Positions 1-8,096 of a stretch of 48,135 nucleotides of DNA are shown here, one piece after another. A program made the position numbers and the translations under genes. Within the stretch, counting starts at the first letter, position 1; each line of letters begins with the position of its first letter. Origin of the DNA: Drouetiella hepatica Uher 2000/2452 (lineage in GTDB: Bacteria > Cyanobacteriota > Cyanobacteriia > Elainellales > Elainellaceae); NCBI GenBank assembly GCA_019359505.1, contig JAHHHD010000038.1, positions 1-48,135 on the forward strand. The letters are read 5' to 3'. The notes beneath the pieces are model-generated. The model was not told the origin of the DNA. It did no database searches and saw only the letters and a program-made list of their open reading frames with translations.

Positions 1-108
1 GCTCTCAACCTGCTCACCCAAGAGACCACTGCAAAGCTTGGCATCAAGAATAAACGGTTGCGAGCGGGTTGGGATGAAGACTATTTGCTCAAGGTCTTGT
101 GTGGTTAA
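1..108 (+). pseudogene. 3' end of an ISAs1-family transposase (partial at window edge)
   Basis: Frame 1 is open from the first base to a TAA at 106-108. It reads as the C-terminal tail typical of ISAs1-type DDE transposases: ALNLL, then K-x-K-R followed by [12 protein letters not shown] just before the stop. Only about 35 residues are visible, so I cannot say whether the element is intact upstream of the window. Typing it as a pseudogene is a convention for the cut-off gene. A possible terminal inverted repeat follows directly after the stop. Family assignment is by recalled motif only. Confidence 0.55.
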
Positions 109-123
109 GATGCGTTCGCCCTG
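109..123. repeat. Possible right terminal inverted repeat of the ISAs1-type element
   Basis: GATGCGTTCGCCCTG begins immediately after the transposase stop codon. Reversed, it starts CAGGGCGAACGC, which resembles the CAGGG-type tips of ISAs1-family elements. The left end lies outside the window, so the pairing cannot be verified. Confidence 0.3.
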
Positions 124-388
124 AGGGTTGAACTGAAGGAGCAGCCATTGCAGGAAACTGGCAAGATTTGGTCAGCCTTTGTGTCTTAGCTTCTAATGTC
201 TATCTCAAGGAGCTATCAAGTTTGCAAAAAACTTTCTAGTCTAGTAGTACTTGAGGTGATGTTGTAAAAAAACGTCCCTATTCTCTAGCCTTTGATAGAG
301 GGAGAAAGTTTGCTCTATTCTGTGGGCAGAGCTTTTGGGTTAACTGCGTCAATTCTAGAAAAATAATTTGAGTAGCGAGAGGTTTCGT
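124..388. other. Non-coding stretch upstream of the HdeD-like gene
   Basis: No convincing gene or repeat is visible. It is moderately AT-rich and presumably carries the promoter of the next gene. A clear ribosome-binding site (GAGAGG, 377-382) lies at its 3' end. Confidence 0.4.
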
Positions 389-976
389 ATGACAACGCAC
401 ATTTCAACGGATGATATTAGGAAAGATAAGGGTGCGCCGCTTTGGATCAGCGTTCTCTTGATTGGTTTGGGAATCGCCGCGATCGCTGCTCCAGCAGTTT
501 CCACTATCGTAACTGAAACCTGGATCACCCTGATCCTAATTTCTGCAGGAGCAACTAAACTATTTTATGCTTTGCAAACCCGTGAGCAAGATGGCTTTAT
601 TTGGAAGCTATTGCTAAGCGGTTTGTATATTGCTACAGGGATTATGCTACTGGTGAATCCCTTATCGGGCGTGATTACGCTTACTCTCCTGCTGGGTAGC
701 TTCTTGTTAACAGAGGGCGTGTTCGAGATCATTTTAGCTTTCCGCGTTCGCCCCCAGCGCAACTGGCTTTCGGTACTGGTCAATGGGGTTTTTACACTGC
801 TGCTAGGAGCTGTTATTGTATCTGAGTGGCCTGGAAATGCACCTTGGCTGTTGGGAGTTGCGATCGGTGCCAGCATTATTTCGACGGGTGTTTCGAGACT
901 GATGCTATCGCTTAACCCACGCGTCGCCGAAGATTCTACCCATCTGTCTGATAGCCCACCTTCAGAGCAGTTTTGA
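389..976 (+). CDS. HdeD/DUF308 family membrane protein
   Basis: A small integral membrane protein of about 195 residues. It has regularly spaced hydrophobic helices separated by short loops, for example around LWISVLLIGLGIAAIA, TWITLILISAG and WKLLLSGLYIATGIMLLV, with the repeated GIMLL/NP-type turn seen in HdeD (DUF308) proteins. In enterobacteria HdeD is linked to acid resistance. In cyanobacteria the role is not established. An in-frame TTG lies 21 nt upstream, but ATG 389 is preferred because GAGAGG sits 6 nt before it. It appears monocistronic and is followed by a long palindrome. Confidence 0.75.
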   Translation: MTTHISTDDIRKDKGAPLWISVLLIGLGIAAIAAPAVSTIVTETWITLILISAGATKLFYALQTREQDGFIWKLLLSGLYIATGIMLLVNPLSGVITLTLLLGSFLLTEGVFEIILAFRVRPQRNWLSVLVNGVFTLLLGAVIVSEWPGNAPWLLGVAIGASIISTGVSRLMLSLNPRVAEDSTHLSDSPPSEQF

Positions 977-1048
977 CTTAGGGTTTTCGTTACTTAAGGT
1001 TTGCTTAAACGATGCAGTCCTTGAGTAGCAAGTTTTTACTGGAGCTGC

Positions 1049-1150
1049 GGTATTGCACAGCCCTAGGCGCTCAGAGCCAATAGGTTTTTGAGAGCCGCGT
1101 AGAGTGCAACTCTCAAAAACCTATTGGTCATAACTCAATTGCGCAATACC
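1049..1150. repeat. MITE-like palindromic intergenic element with an 18-bp perfect stem
   Basis: The core is an exact inverted repeat: CCAATAGGTTTTTGAGAG at 1077-1094 pairs with its complement at 1110-1127 around a 15-nt loop. Outside it, GGTATTGC at 1049-1056 is mirrored by GCAATACC at 1143-1150, giving a roughly 100-bp unit with small terminal inverted repeats. It lies between two co-directional genes and may act as a terminator. GGTATT ends recur in other hairpins of this window. Confidence 0.7.
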
Positions 1151-1154
1151 AGGC

Positions 1155-1439
1155 ATGGCATTTAAGCATATGGAAGTCTCTCTATTCGATCGCACGTTTA
1201 GAGACGGTGAAGGCAATATTGTGTTGGGTCAGATGCCAAATCTGCCGATCTTGGTCTGGTTTGCAGCTACCTTGCTCAAGATTGTATTGACAAGCGGCAA
1301 TCTCTATGCGGGTCTAGATGCGATCGCATTTGGCAGCCTATTTACTTGGGCTTGGCAGGAGCTATTTCAGGGCGTAAATTACTTTCGCCAATCGCTAGGT
1401 TTGACTGTTTTGGTGGGCGCGATCGTGCTGAGAATCTAG
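1155..1439 (+). CDS. Small conserved-type cyanobacterial membrane protein, function unknown
   Basis: A 94-residue protein with two to three hydrophobic segments: residues about 28-45 (NLPILVWFAATLLKIVL), 50-66, and a C-terminal LGLTVLVGAIVLRI. A WAWQELFQGVNYFRQ segment sits between them. I do not recognise a named domain. Composition and the length-conserved hydrophobic pattern argue for a real gene. ATG 1155 starts directly after a palindromic element, and a second in-frame ATG at 1170 is an equally possible start. No cofactor or catalytic motif is visible. Confidence 0.6.
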   Translation: MAFKHMEVSLFDRTFRDGEGNIVLGQMPNLPILVWFAATLLKIVLTSGNLYAGLDAIAFGSLFTWAWQELFQGVNYFRQSLGLTVLVGAIVLRI

Positions 1440-1566
1440 ACGGCTGTGAGCTATTCCCTAGAGAGTGTTCTGCTTATGACGCCTAGCTAGCTGGATATGC
1501 TCTGAATCATCTTTGACTTGCCCTGGCTTATGATTTGCGCAGTACCGCAATCTCGTATCAAATCTA

Positions 1567-1618
1567 AAATCCTCTTACAATTTGTACTCAATGATGGGTA
1601 CAGATTGTAAGAGGACTT
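1567..1618. terminator. Bidirectional hairpin terminator between convergent genes
   Basis: CCTCTTACAATTTGTAC (1571-1587) pairs with 1598-1614 with a single G-U wobble, and flanking A/T pairs extend the stem. The loop is 10 nt. It lies between the 3' ends of the small membrane protein gene (plus) and the amylase gene (minus), so it fits a shared terminator. Confidence 0.65.
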
Positions 1619-1664
1619 AAAATAGCAACGTTAAAGCTATTAGGTCAGAACTGATACAAAATCC

Positions 1665-3143
1665 TTATGATTCTGGTACCCAAATAGAGACTGAGCCAGC
1701 TGTACATCGAAACTCAGCCCAACCTTCCTCATTAGTTGTGACAGGTTCACTAATGTGTTCAGTAATGTCAATATAAGTGCGATTAGGCTGACCGATCTCC
1801 ATATATTTGGTGCCCTCATCGCCATTGCTCAAAACGACAGCTACACCACCCGGATGATCTTCCTCGCCCAGGCGCGTCCAGCCAATACAATTGGCATGAT
1901 CGAAGTAATCATATTGCTCTCCGTAGGCGTATGTCTGCCGAGCCTGTAGCATCTTATCCAGCAGGAATTGATGCTGGTCTAGCCACACTTCACACTCGGT
2001 GCCATCACTGGCAGTGTCTTTGTAATGTGCGCCATAGTAATCAGCATAGAAGATACAGGGATACCCTTCGCGTCTCAATAAAATTAGTGAATAGGCAAGC
2101 GGCTTAAACCAGGGTTCAACTACAGATTCCAACGACTGCAATGGCTGCGAATCGTGGTTCTCAACTAGGGTTACAGCTAGAGTAGGCTGTTGCTGAACCA
2201 GAGTATTATCAAAAATCTGCCGCATGTCATACTCATTGCCTGCCTGACTTGCTGCATGAAAGTTGTAATGCAGCGGCGCATCAAAGAGAGTCACTTTGCC
2301 GTTCGTATTTTCAATGAAGTTATGGAGAGCTTCAACTTCATACGACCAGTATTCACCCACTGCAAACAGCTCGCGCTGAGCGTAATTACTCACATGATCT
2401 AGCCATTCTCGGAAGAAGTCTGCTGACACATGTTTGACGGCATCGAATCGAAAACCGTCTACTCCTGTTGTGTCTACGTACCATTCTCCCCAATATTTAA
2501 GTTCTCCAGCAACCTCAGGATGGCTTGTATCTAGATCACAGCCCATCAAATAGTCAAAGTTTCCTTTCTCTAGGTCAACATCACTATCAAATTTTTTCCC
2601 TTTGAGCAGGTAGATTGCATTCTCAGATTCGTTGTAAACGTTGTAATCGATCGCATCAAAATGCCACCAGTGCCACTGCATACTGGAGTATTTTTCACCA
2701 CGACCTGGAAAGGTGAAATGTGTCCAAGCCTTAATTTTTTGGTACTCTCCAATTTTTCTATTGCGGTTTTCAGGGTCAAAGGGAGTTGCTTCTGCTTCTT
2801 CTTCTGCATCAGCGCCTAGCTTATGATTGAGAACAGCATCTGCATAGATACGAATTCCCACAGCCTGTGCCGCTTTGATGGCACGAATATATTCATCCTT
2901 AGTTCCATACTTAGTACGTACAGAGCCTTTCTGATCAAACTCCCCCAAGTCAAATAAATCGTAGACTCCATAGCCTACATCCATACCGCCGCCTGTGCCT
3001 TTGTACGCAGGTGGCAGCCATAGTGCAGTCACACCAACCTTCGCCAAATCTTCAGCAGATTCTGTCAACTGATTCCACAGACTACCATCGTCTGCGTTAT
3101 ACCAGTGGAAGTACTGCATCATTACGCCATTAGTCTCAGACAC
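1665..3143 (-). CDS. Alpha-amylase, cytoplasmic type (GH13)
   Basis: Endo-acting glycoside hydrolase that cleaves alpha-1,4 links in glycogen or maltodextrin. All four GH13 signature regions are present: DAVLNH (about residues 102-107), GFRFDAVKH with the nucleophile Asp at about 234, GEYW with the acid/base Glu at about 264, and VENHDS with the stabilising Asp at about 331. No signal peptide is visible, so it is probably cytosolic. The open frame extends to a TTG at 3158. I chose GTG 3143 because GGAGG lies 5 nt upstream and the protein then begins just before NGVMMQYFHWY, where this subfamily usually starts. Its length of about 492 residues is normal for the family. Confidence 0.92.
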   Translation of the reverse strand: MSETNGVMMQYFHWYNADDGSLWNQLTESAEDLAKVGVTALWLPPAYKGTGGGMDVGYGVYDLFDLGEFDQKGSVRTKYGTKDEYIRAIKAAQAVGIRIYADAVLNHKLGADAEEEAEATPFDPENRNRKIGEYQKIKAWTHFTFPGRGEKYSSMQWHWWHFDAIDYNVYNESENAIYLLKGKKFDSDVDLEKGNFDYLMGCDLDTSHPEVAGELKYWGEWYVDTTGVDGFRFDAVKHVSADFFREWLDHVSNYAQRELFAVGEYWSYEVEALHNFIENTNGKVTLFDAPLHYNFHAASQAGNEYDMRQIFDNTLVQQQPTLAVTLVENHDSQPLQSLESVVEPWFKPLAYSLILLRREGYPCIFYADYYGAHYKDTASDGTECEVWLDQHQFLLDKMLQARQTYAYGEQYDYFDHANCIGWTRLGEEDHPGGVAVVLSNGDEGTKYMEIGQPNRTYIDITEHISEPVTTNEEGWAEFRCTAGSVSIWVPES

Positions 3144-3247
3144 AACTGCCTCCGGCAAAAGATAAATTTTCTTTCCTGAAACTCAACAATACGTCAAACG
3201 ATAGGAGTAATCATCTATCAATCTAGCTATACGGATTCTAGCAAGAT

Positions 3248-3991
3248 CTATCTATCGACAGATGCTATTTTTGTTTCTCTGACGGGGTCTGTAGAGGCAT
3301 GGGCAGAACTTAGCGATAGCTCTTTTTCTAGGTTGTCTTGAAGTGTCTCCAGAACGGCGATCGGATCAGCCGCTTCTTGCATCACTTCTGCTTCAGGATC
3401 ATGACGATCGATCACATTGGGTAAATCTGTGCGAAGTTCTTCCAGAAGCGCAATAATTTTGGCGATCTTCTGTTCCGATAGAAGATTGAGTTGCAGCATG
3501 AGCTGAGCGCGCTGTTCAGCAAAACTTTCTTGCCGAGACTGGCGCACCAATACTCCTGTTGAAATTAAAAGAGCCGCTGCATCTAAACCATAATCTGCCC
3601 AGATAAAGGATGGCAGTTTGAAGGGCATCACTTCTGTATGGTTGATGAAATCTCCCATAATCCAGATTGAGAGTCCTGCTAATAGACCATACATGAATGC
3701 CGATCGCCCGAAGAAAGCCGCAAATTCCTCTAACACCCGCTGATGAGTGGGGATATCTCGCACTTTCTGCGTGTGGAGCGCAATGATAGCCTCAATATTT
3801 TTAGTAATAGGATCAGACAGAGGAGCCGTTAGAATTCGCCGTCGACTGGCGTTAAAATTAAGTTCAGCTACGCCCAGATGACCCGATGCATCATGACTAG
3901 ACGAATCATGAGTTAATCTATCATTACGCAACAAGACATCATTTGTGCGATCGCTATCGGGATCAACTGGATAGACAGTATCGTGAGCCAT
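3248..3991 (-). CDS. DUF1003 family membrane protein
   Basis: About 247 residues. A polar N-terminal third is followed by two transmembrane helices (FMYGLLAGLSIWIMGDF and LDAAALLISTGVLV). A DUF1003-type cytoplasmic stretch follows, with RQSRQESFAEQRAQLMLQLNLLSEQKIAKIIALLEELR. The NLLSEQK-x3-I-x3-LEEL segment is the family hallmark. Function is unknown. The frame is open to a TTG at 4036. ATG 3991 is taken as the start, but no strong ribosome-binding site supports either. The N-terminal segment is enriched in Asp, Ser and His and looks disordered. Confidence 0.75.
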   Translation of the reverse strand: MAHDTVYPVDPDSDRTNDVLLRNDRLTHDSSSHDASGHLGVAELNFNASRRRILTAPLSDPITKNIEAIIALHTQKVRDIPTHQRVLEEFAAFFGRSAFMYGLLAGLSIWIMGDFINHTEVMPFKLPSFIWADYGLDAAALLISTGVLVRQSRQESFAEQRAQLMLQLNLLSEQKIAKIIALLEELRTDLPNVIDRHDPEAEVMQEAADPIAVLETLQDNLEKELSLSSAHASTDPVRETKIASVDR

Positions 3992-4150
3992 ATAGATTTG
4001 CAGCGGTTCTGTCTTGAGTGAGTCTATTTTTACCAACTGGCTTCAGCAGATGGCTTCAGAGGATGTATGTAGTCTAGCGTATAGAGGAGATGCTAGTTAG
4101 CAGCTCTACCCCATGGGCGATCGCAGATTTTGTTAGTCAGAGGTAAATGG

Positions 4151-4954
4151 ATGTCTACTCCGCAAAATTTTTCAGTAGGTCTACTGCCAGGATTTGATCG
4201 CATCATGTTAGAACATCGGCTGGCTGGACAGCAGCCTGATAATCTTTGTGGGCCTTACTGGGTTGCCGTGTTGCTGCGATCGCGTGGTATTACTTTAACA
4301 CCTGAACAAGTTGCCCAAATGGCAGGCTCGATACTGCCTACAGGAAATCCGGAAACCTGGTTACCCAGCGGCGCAAACTCTCGGCAAGATTACTGTTTGG
4401 CACTACCCGAAGCAACAGATCTTAGAGAGGCTGGAACCTCTGCCCAGGGTCTAATGGCTGCTGTTTCAGCGCTTTCTGACAACGCCCATAGGTTTGTGCC
4501 GCTTCAGGCCGATTGGACAGTCGATCGCCTGGAAACCGTCTTACAGCTATGCCAGAATCACTCGAACTGGAATGCGATTCCGCTTTGCAACCTGCGCACC
4601 GATTCGCTCTGGGGGGCAAGTCTACCCGTTGGCGATGCGATCTCCTATCTTTCAGAGGAAGCAATTATGCCGCCGCCTGCCGACTGGAACGTGGGGCATT
4701 TCTTGGTGCTGGCAGGGATGGTGAAAGGGATGCGATCGCTAGGGCTAATCTGCGATACTTACCCCAAGTTTGGCTGGCAGGGCTATCACTTGCAGCCATT
4801 TGATGTTCTTGCCCAAGCGCTCAACCGAGGCGATGGATATGGCGGCGGCATTCTGTTATTTATATCCCAGAGTGATCAAGAAGAGGTTGAGCTACAGTTC
4901 AAACAAGAAGGATTTGCGATCGAATGCTGGGATAATGGCAGTCCGATAGTATAG
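4151..4954 (+). CDS. Protein with a possible Cys-His-Asp papain-like arrangement (DUF6885-like)
   Basis: A 267-residue soluble protein. NLCGPYW places a Cys at residue 33 at the start of a hydrophobic helix, VGHFLVLAGM gives His 183, and ICDTYPKFG gives Asp 202. That order and spacing resemble papain-like or C39-like cysteine peptidase folds. The LPGFD...NLCGPYWVA...LRSRG start resembles DUF6885 proteins as I remember them, so this is a tentative assignment. The start is ATG 4151, with AGAGG at 4139-4143, rather than an upstream in-frame TTG. No signal peptide and no obvious partner gene are present. Substrate unknown. Confidence 0.6.
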   Translation: MSTPQNFSVGLLPGFDRIMLEHRLAGQQPDNLCGPYWVAVLLRSRGITLTPEQVAQMAGSILPTGNPETWLPSGANSRQDYCLALPEATDLREAGTSAQGLMAAVSALSDNAHRFVPLQADWTVDRLETVLQLCQNHSNWNAIPLCNLRTDSLWGASLPVGDAISYLSEEAIMPPPADWNVGHFLVLAGMVKGMRSLGLICDTYPKFGWQGYHLQPFDVLAQALNRGDGYGGGILLFISQSDQEEVELQFKQEGFAIECWDNGSPIV

Positions 4955-4961
4955 TTCTCGC

Positions 4962-5012
4962 ATTGATAGTCCTGATTTATTGATAGTCCTGATTTATTGA
5001 TAGTTCTGATTT
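4962..5012. repeat. Three tandem copies of a 17-bp repeat
   Basis: ATTGATAGTCCTGATTT occurs at 4962-4978 and 4979-4995, and with one change at 4996-5012. The third copy runs into the hairpin at 5007-5046. Confidence 0.85.
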
Positions 5013-5046
5013 TTGTTATGGAGCTTCGTCCCCGTAACAAAAATCA
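5007..5046. terminator. Hairpin between convergent genes, likely bidirectional terminator
   Basis: TGATTTTTGTTA (5007-5018) pairs exactly with TAACAAAAATCA (5035-5046) around a 16-nt loop. It lies between the 3' ends of the plus-strand Cys-His-Asp protein gene and the minus-strand glutamine-synthetase-like gene. GAATACC follows the right arm, echoing the GGTATT ends of other palindromes in the window. Confidence 0.65.
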
Positions 5047-5080
5047 AGACCTGAATACCATTACTCTCGTATTCAAGAAT

Positions 5081-6439
5081 TTAGTAAACCTCCATATACT
5101 CTTTAGTCTCCCAGTCGGTCACATGGGCATGAAAACGAGCTAGCTCAAACTGCTTGACCGTGGTAAATAAATGCACGAAGTCTTCACCCAAGAGCGATCG
5201 CATTTCAATATCAGCATGGAGTCCTGCTAAAGCCGCCTCTAGATTAGGCGCTAGCTTGGGAAGATTGGGATTATCTTCGCTGGGTCCTTCCACAGGTGAC
5301 TGTAGCTCATACTGATGCTCAATCCCCAGCAATCCGGCAGCTAGCGTAGCAGCAGCGCTCAGGTAGGGATTGCTCAAGCCAGACGCAGCCCGCATTTCCA
5401 GATGGGTACCTTCGTCGTGGGTTGCTTTAACCCGCACCATTGCCGATCGATCTTCGATGCCCCAGCTAATGTTGGAGGGTGCGAAAGTGTAGGGCTTGAG
5501 GCGGCGATAACAGTTGGGAGTAGGTCCAATCAGCGGCATCATGGCAGGCGCATGGGTCAAGATGCCCTGGATAAAAGATTTGCTAGTTTGGGATAGACCG
5601 TCGGTATCGCTAAGATCGAGAAAAGCGTTTTGTCCAGTGCGACGATCGATGAGGCTGATGTGAAAGTGGCAGCAGCATCCGGCGCGATCGGAGAAGGGCT
5701 TAGACATGAACGTTGCCTGGTACCCCATCCGATGCGCAACCTCTTTGACCGTTGTCTTAAAGGTAAAAGCTTTATCAGCTGCTGCAATACCTACAGCTGG
5801 CCCAAAATTAATCTCAAACTGTGAAGGCGCATATTCACAGTTGTGGGTAATCACATCAACGCCGGATGCCCGCAGATAGTCTAAGAGCTGATCAATCTCA
5901 GGGATATATTGGTTCCGAATATGGTTGAAAATATGAAGCCCATCAAATAACGGCTCTTTCGTATCCTGTTGTAGCAGATAAAACTCAAACTCATGTCCCA
6001 TCATGACATCAAATCCCATGGCTTCCGCTTTGTGCAGCAGAGCCTTCAGCACGTAACGAGGAGCCATGGTTAGCGGGTCATCTGTGCCCCACTGCGCATC
6101 ACAGATGACCTTAGCGGTGTTTTTTAGCCAAGGAACAGGTGCAAGCGTATCCAAATCGGGAATCAACATGTGGTCGCGATATTTGCGCTCCTCATGCATT
6201 CCAGAACCCGTTACCACTTTTGAAGCCGTATCGAGCGCCAGCGTTCCGCCATAGAAGTTTAGCCCCTTGCGCGTGTAGCCCTCCACCTTATCGATGGGAA
6301 CTACTTTTAGCCTCGATACGCCATGCAGATCGGGCAGCTCAAAGCGGACATACTCAATGCCCTGCTCCTGAAGTGTGGCGATAAATTGGGTAATGCGATC
6401 GCCCACCAAATGCTCTGAGGCTAAAGCTTCCATAACCAT
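5081..6439 (-). CDS. Glutamine-synthetase-like ligase (GlnA-like/PuuA type, probable gamma-glutamylation of an amine)
   Basis: A 452-residue member of the GS fold, probably ATP-dependent. Visible GS motifs are the metal-site glutamates in GHEFEFYLL (about 149-157), NCEYAPSQFEINF (about 200-212), the CCCHFHIS histidine region (about 255-262), the ATP/glutamate arginines in NCYRRLKPYTFAPSN (about 309-323), and HLEMRAASGLSNPYLS (about 346-361). The N-terminal RFELPDLHGVSRLKVVP is of the GlnA-like ligase group (PuuA, GlnA3 and relatives) rather than the core GS of nitrogen assimilation. It is the last gene of a four-gene minus-strand operon, 34 nt behind an APC permease. That suggests it glutamylates an imported amine; the substrate is inferred, not shown. 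Confidence 0.8.
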   Translation of the reverse strand: MVMEALASEHLVGDRITQFIATLQEQGIEYVRFELPDLHGVSRLKVVPIDKVEGYTRKGLNFYGGTLALDTASKVVTGSGMHEERKYRDHMLIPDLDTLAPVPWLKNTAKVICDAQWGTDDPLTMAPRYVLKALLHKAEAMGFDVMMGHEFEFYLLQQDTKEPLFDGLHIFNHIRNQYIPEIDQLLDYLRASGVDVITHNCEYAPSQFEINFGPAVGIAAADKAFTFKTTVKEVAHRMGYQATFMSKPFSDRAGCCCHFHISLIDRRTGQNAFLDLSDTDGLSQTSKSFIQGILTHAPAMMPLIGPTPNCYRRLKPYTFAPSNISWGIEDRSAMVRVKATHDEGTHLEMRAASGLSNPYLSAAATLAAGLLGIEHQYELQSPVEGPSEDNPNLPKLAPNLEAALAGLHADIEMRSLLGEDFVHLFTTVKQFELARFHAHVTDWETKEYMEVY

Positions 6440-6473
6440 TGGGATACCTTAAAAGCACAGCTTGATCTAAAAA

Positions 6474-7928
6474 CTAAACCTTCTTCATTTCGCTGAAGCG
6501 AGTGTGAGAAGCCTCAATATCATTCTCCATTTCTTGAATCATGTTAGGGGAGCGCGATCGCAAAATCAGAAACCAGACTGCGCCCACTATCATATAAACC
6601 AGGAACAGATAGGGGAAGACATTGTAGGGAGCAGTAGGAACAGGGAAAATACTGTTCTCTCCAGGAAGACCGATACTGCCTAGAACAGGAATGAGCATGA
6701 ATCCGATCGCCAGAATGGAAGATAGAACGTCTGTCCAGCGCAGCTGGTGCTCACGTCGGAGATAAATAGGAGCCGCGATTGAAATCAGAATGTAGGCAAC
6801 CAGAAAACCATAGGTGGCGATCGTGCCCGTGTATGCGTAGATATCTAGCGGTCTTACGCCTACCATATTCATAATAGTTGGCACTAGAAACGTAGCAAGT
6901 GCGAACAGGGTGATTGCCACATGAGGCGTTTCATTTCTGCCATGTGCCCGACCAATGCTTCTGTGAAAGATGCCATGTCTTCCCATAGAGAAGAAAATTC
7001 GGGCACCTGCATTGATACTTGCTAGAGCACAGGCAAACATACTGACCGTTGCCCCGACAGCAATTAGTACGCCAAAAAAACCGACGCCAGCAAAATTTGC
7101 TAGGTCGCTCATAGGAGCTGCACTTTCGTTGAATTTGACCGGAGCGCCCTGAAATCCTAGCACCTCAATGTAGGACATAAACACAAAAAAGATTCCACAG
7201 ATAATCGTGCTGCTAATCACTGCCCGTGGAATGTTGCGTAGAGGCTGCTTGGCCTCATCGCCCAGCGTTGTCGCGCTCTCAAACCCAACATAGCTGAATA
7301 CACCCAACACCAGACCCAGAACAATGCCGCCCGGTTTGGCATCCTGAAGTGTAAGCTGAGCTGGATCAATAACGTAGCCTTTCTCGCCCAGAATAATCAT
7401 ACCTAGAATGATGATCAGCCCGACCGATACCGCTTCTAACACCAGCATGATAACCGTTGAAAGCTTGATGTCTTTATAGCCTACGTACCAGGCTATGCCA
7501 ACGCAGATCGCAAATAGGAAAATGGGAGAGGGATTGATACCGATCGCGCCGAGGACAACCGCCCCATAGCTGGCAAATCCGCTCACCACAGCCATTGCGG
7601 TCAAGACATAGGCTAGAACCAGCGCCCAGCCTGTGAGTACGCCTGCCATAGGTCCTAGCCCGCGAGCAATGTAGGCGTACAGTGAGCCGGGTGATGCCGA
7701 TCGCTTAGCAAATTGGTTAATATTGAGACCCACAAAAGTCAAGCCGATTGTCGCTAAAACGTAGGTAAACCAAGTCCCCGTTCCAGCGCTAGCAAACACT
7801 AAAGCGGCGTTGACAGTGGGCGTAACGCTAGGTGCGATATTAGCGATCGACTGGGAAATAACTTCAGAAAACGGTAGACAATCTGGACGTAAACCTGAAA
7901 CCCTTGGCTTAACCTCTAATTTGGCCAT
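6474..7928 (-). CDS. APC-superfamily amino acid/amine permease
   Basis: A 484-residue polytopic membrane protein with about 12 hydrophobic helices and an intracellular polar C-terminus. Family signs are SIANIAPSVTPTVNAALVF in helix 1, the unwound-helix region SPGSLYAYIARGLGP, GVFSYVGFESATTLGDEAKQPLRNIPRAV in helix 6 and the following loop, and ASINAGARIFFSMGRHG in helix 8. It should carry an amino acid or polyamine across the plasma membrane by proton-coupled uptake or exchange. GAGGG lies about 8 nt before the ATG. It sits between the dioxygenases and the GS-like ligase, suggesting that the ligase acts on the imported compound. Confidence 0.88.
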   Translation of the reverse strand: MAKLEVKPRVSGLRPDCLPFSEVISQSIANIAPSVTPTVNAALVFASAGTGTWFTYVLATIGLTFVGLNINQFAKRSASPGSLYAYIARGLGPMAGVLTGWALVLAYVLTAMAVVSGFASYGAVVLGAIGINPSPIFLFAICVGIAWYVGYKDIKLSTVIMLVLEAVSVGLIIILGMIILGEKGYVIDPAQLTLQDAKPGGIVLGLVLGVFSYVGFESATTLGDEAKQPLRNIPRAVISSTIICGIFFVFMSYIEVLGFQGAPVKFNESAAPMSDLANFAGVGFFGVLIAVGATVSMFACALASINAGARIFFSMGRHGIFHRSIGRAHGRNETPHVAITLFALATFLVPTIMNMVGVRPLDIYAYTGTIATYGFLVAYILISIAAPIYLRREHQLRWTDVLSSILAIGFMLIPVLGSIGLPGENSIFPVPTAPYNVFPYLFLVYMIVGAVWFLILRSRSPNMIQEMENDIEASHTRFSEMKKV

Positions 7929-8096
7929 GCTTAATCCCTCAATCAGTGACGGCTAGGTGAATTCTCTAAAAACCGGGTAGATAAAAACTAAGTAACTGCA
8001 CCTGATTAAATCCAGAGGATAAAGCCTTGAATTCCATCTAAACCTATGCCATCCGTCAGGGCGAATTCGTAACGCTTGATACCGAGCGATCGTTTT

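Noticed and set aside
1049-1150. CRISPR repeat or tRNA-like element
   Set aside because: It is a single palindrome with no regularly spaced copies and no cloverleaf or T-loop sequence. No CRISPR array or tRNA was found anywhere in the window.
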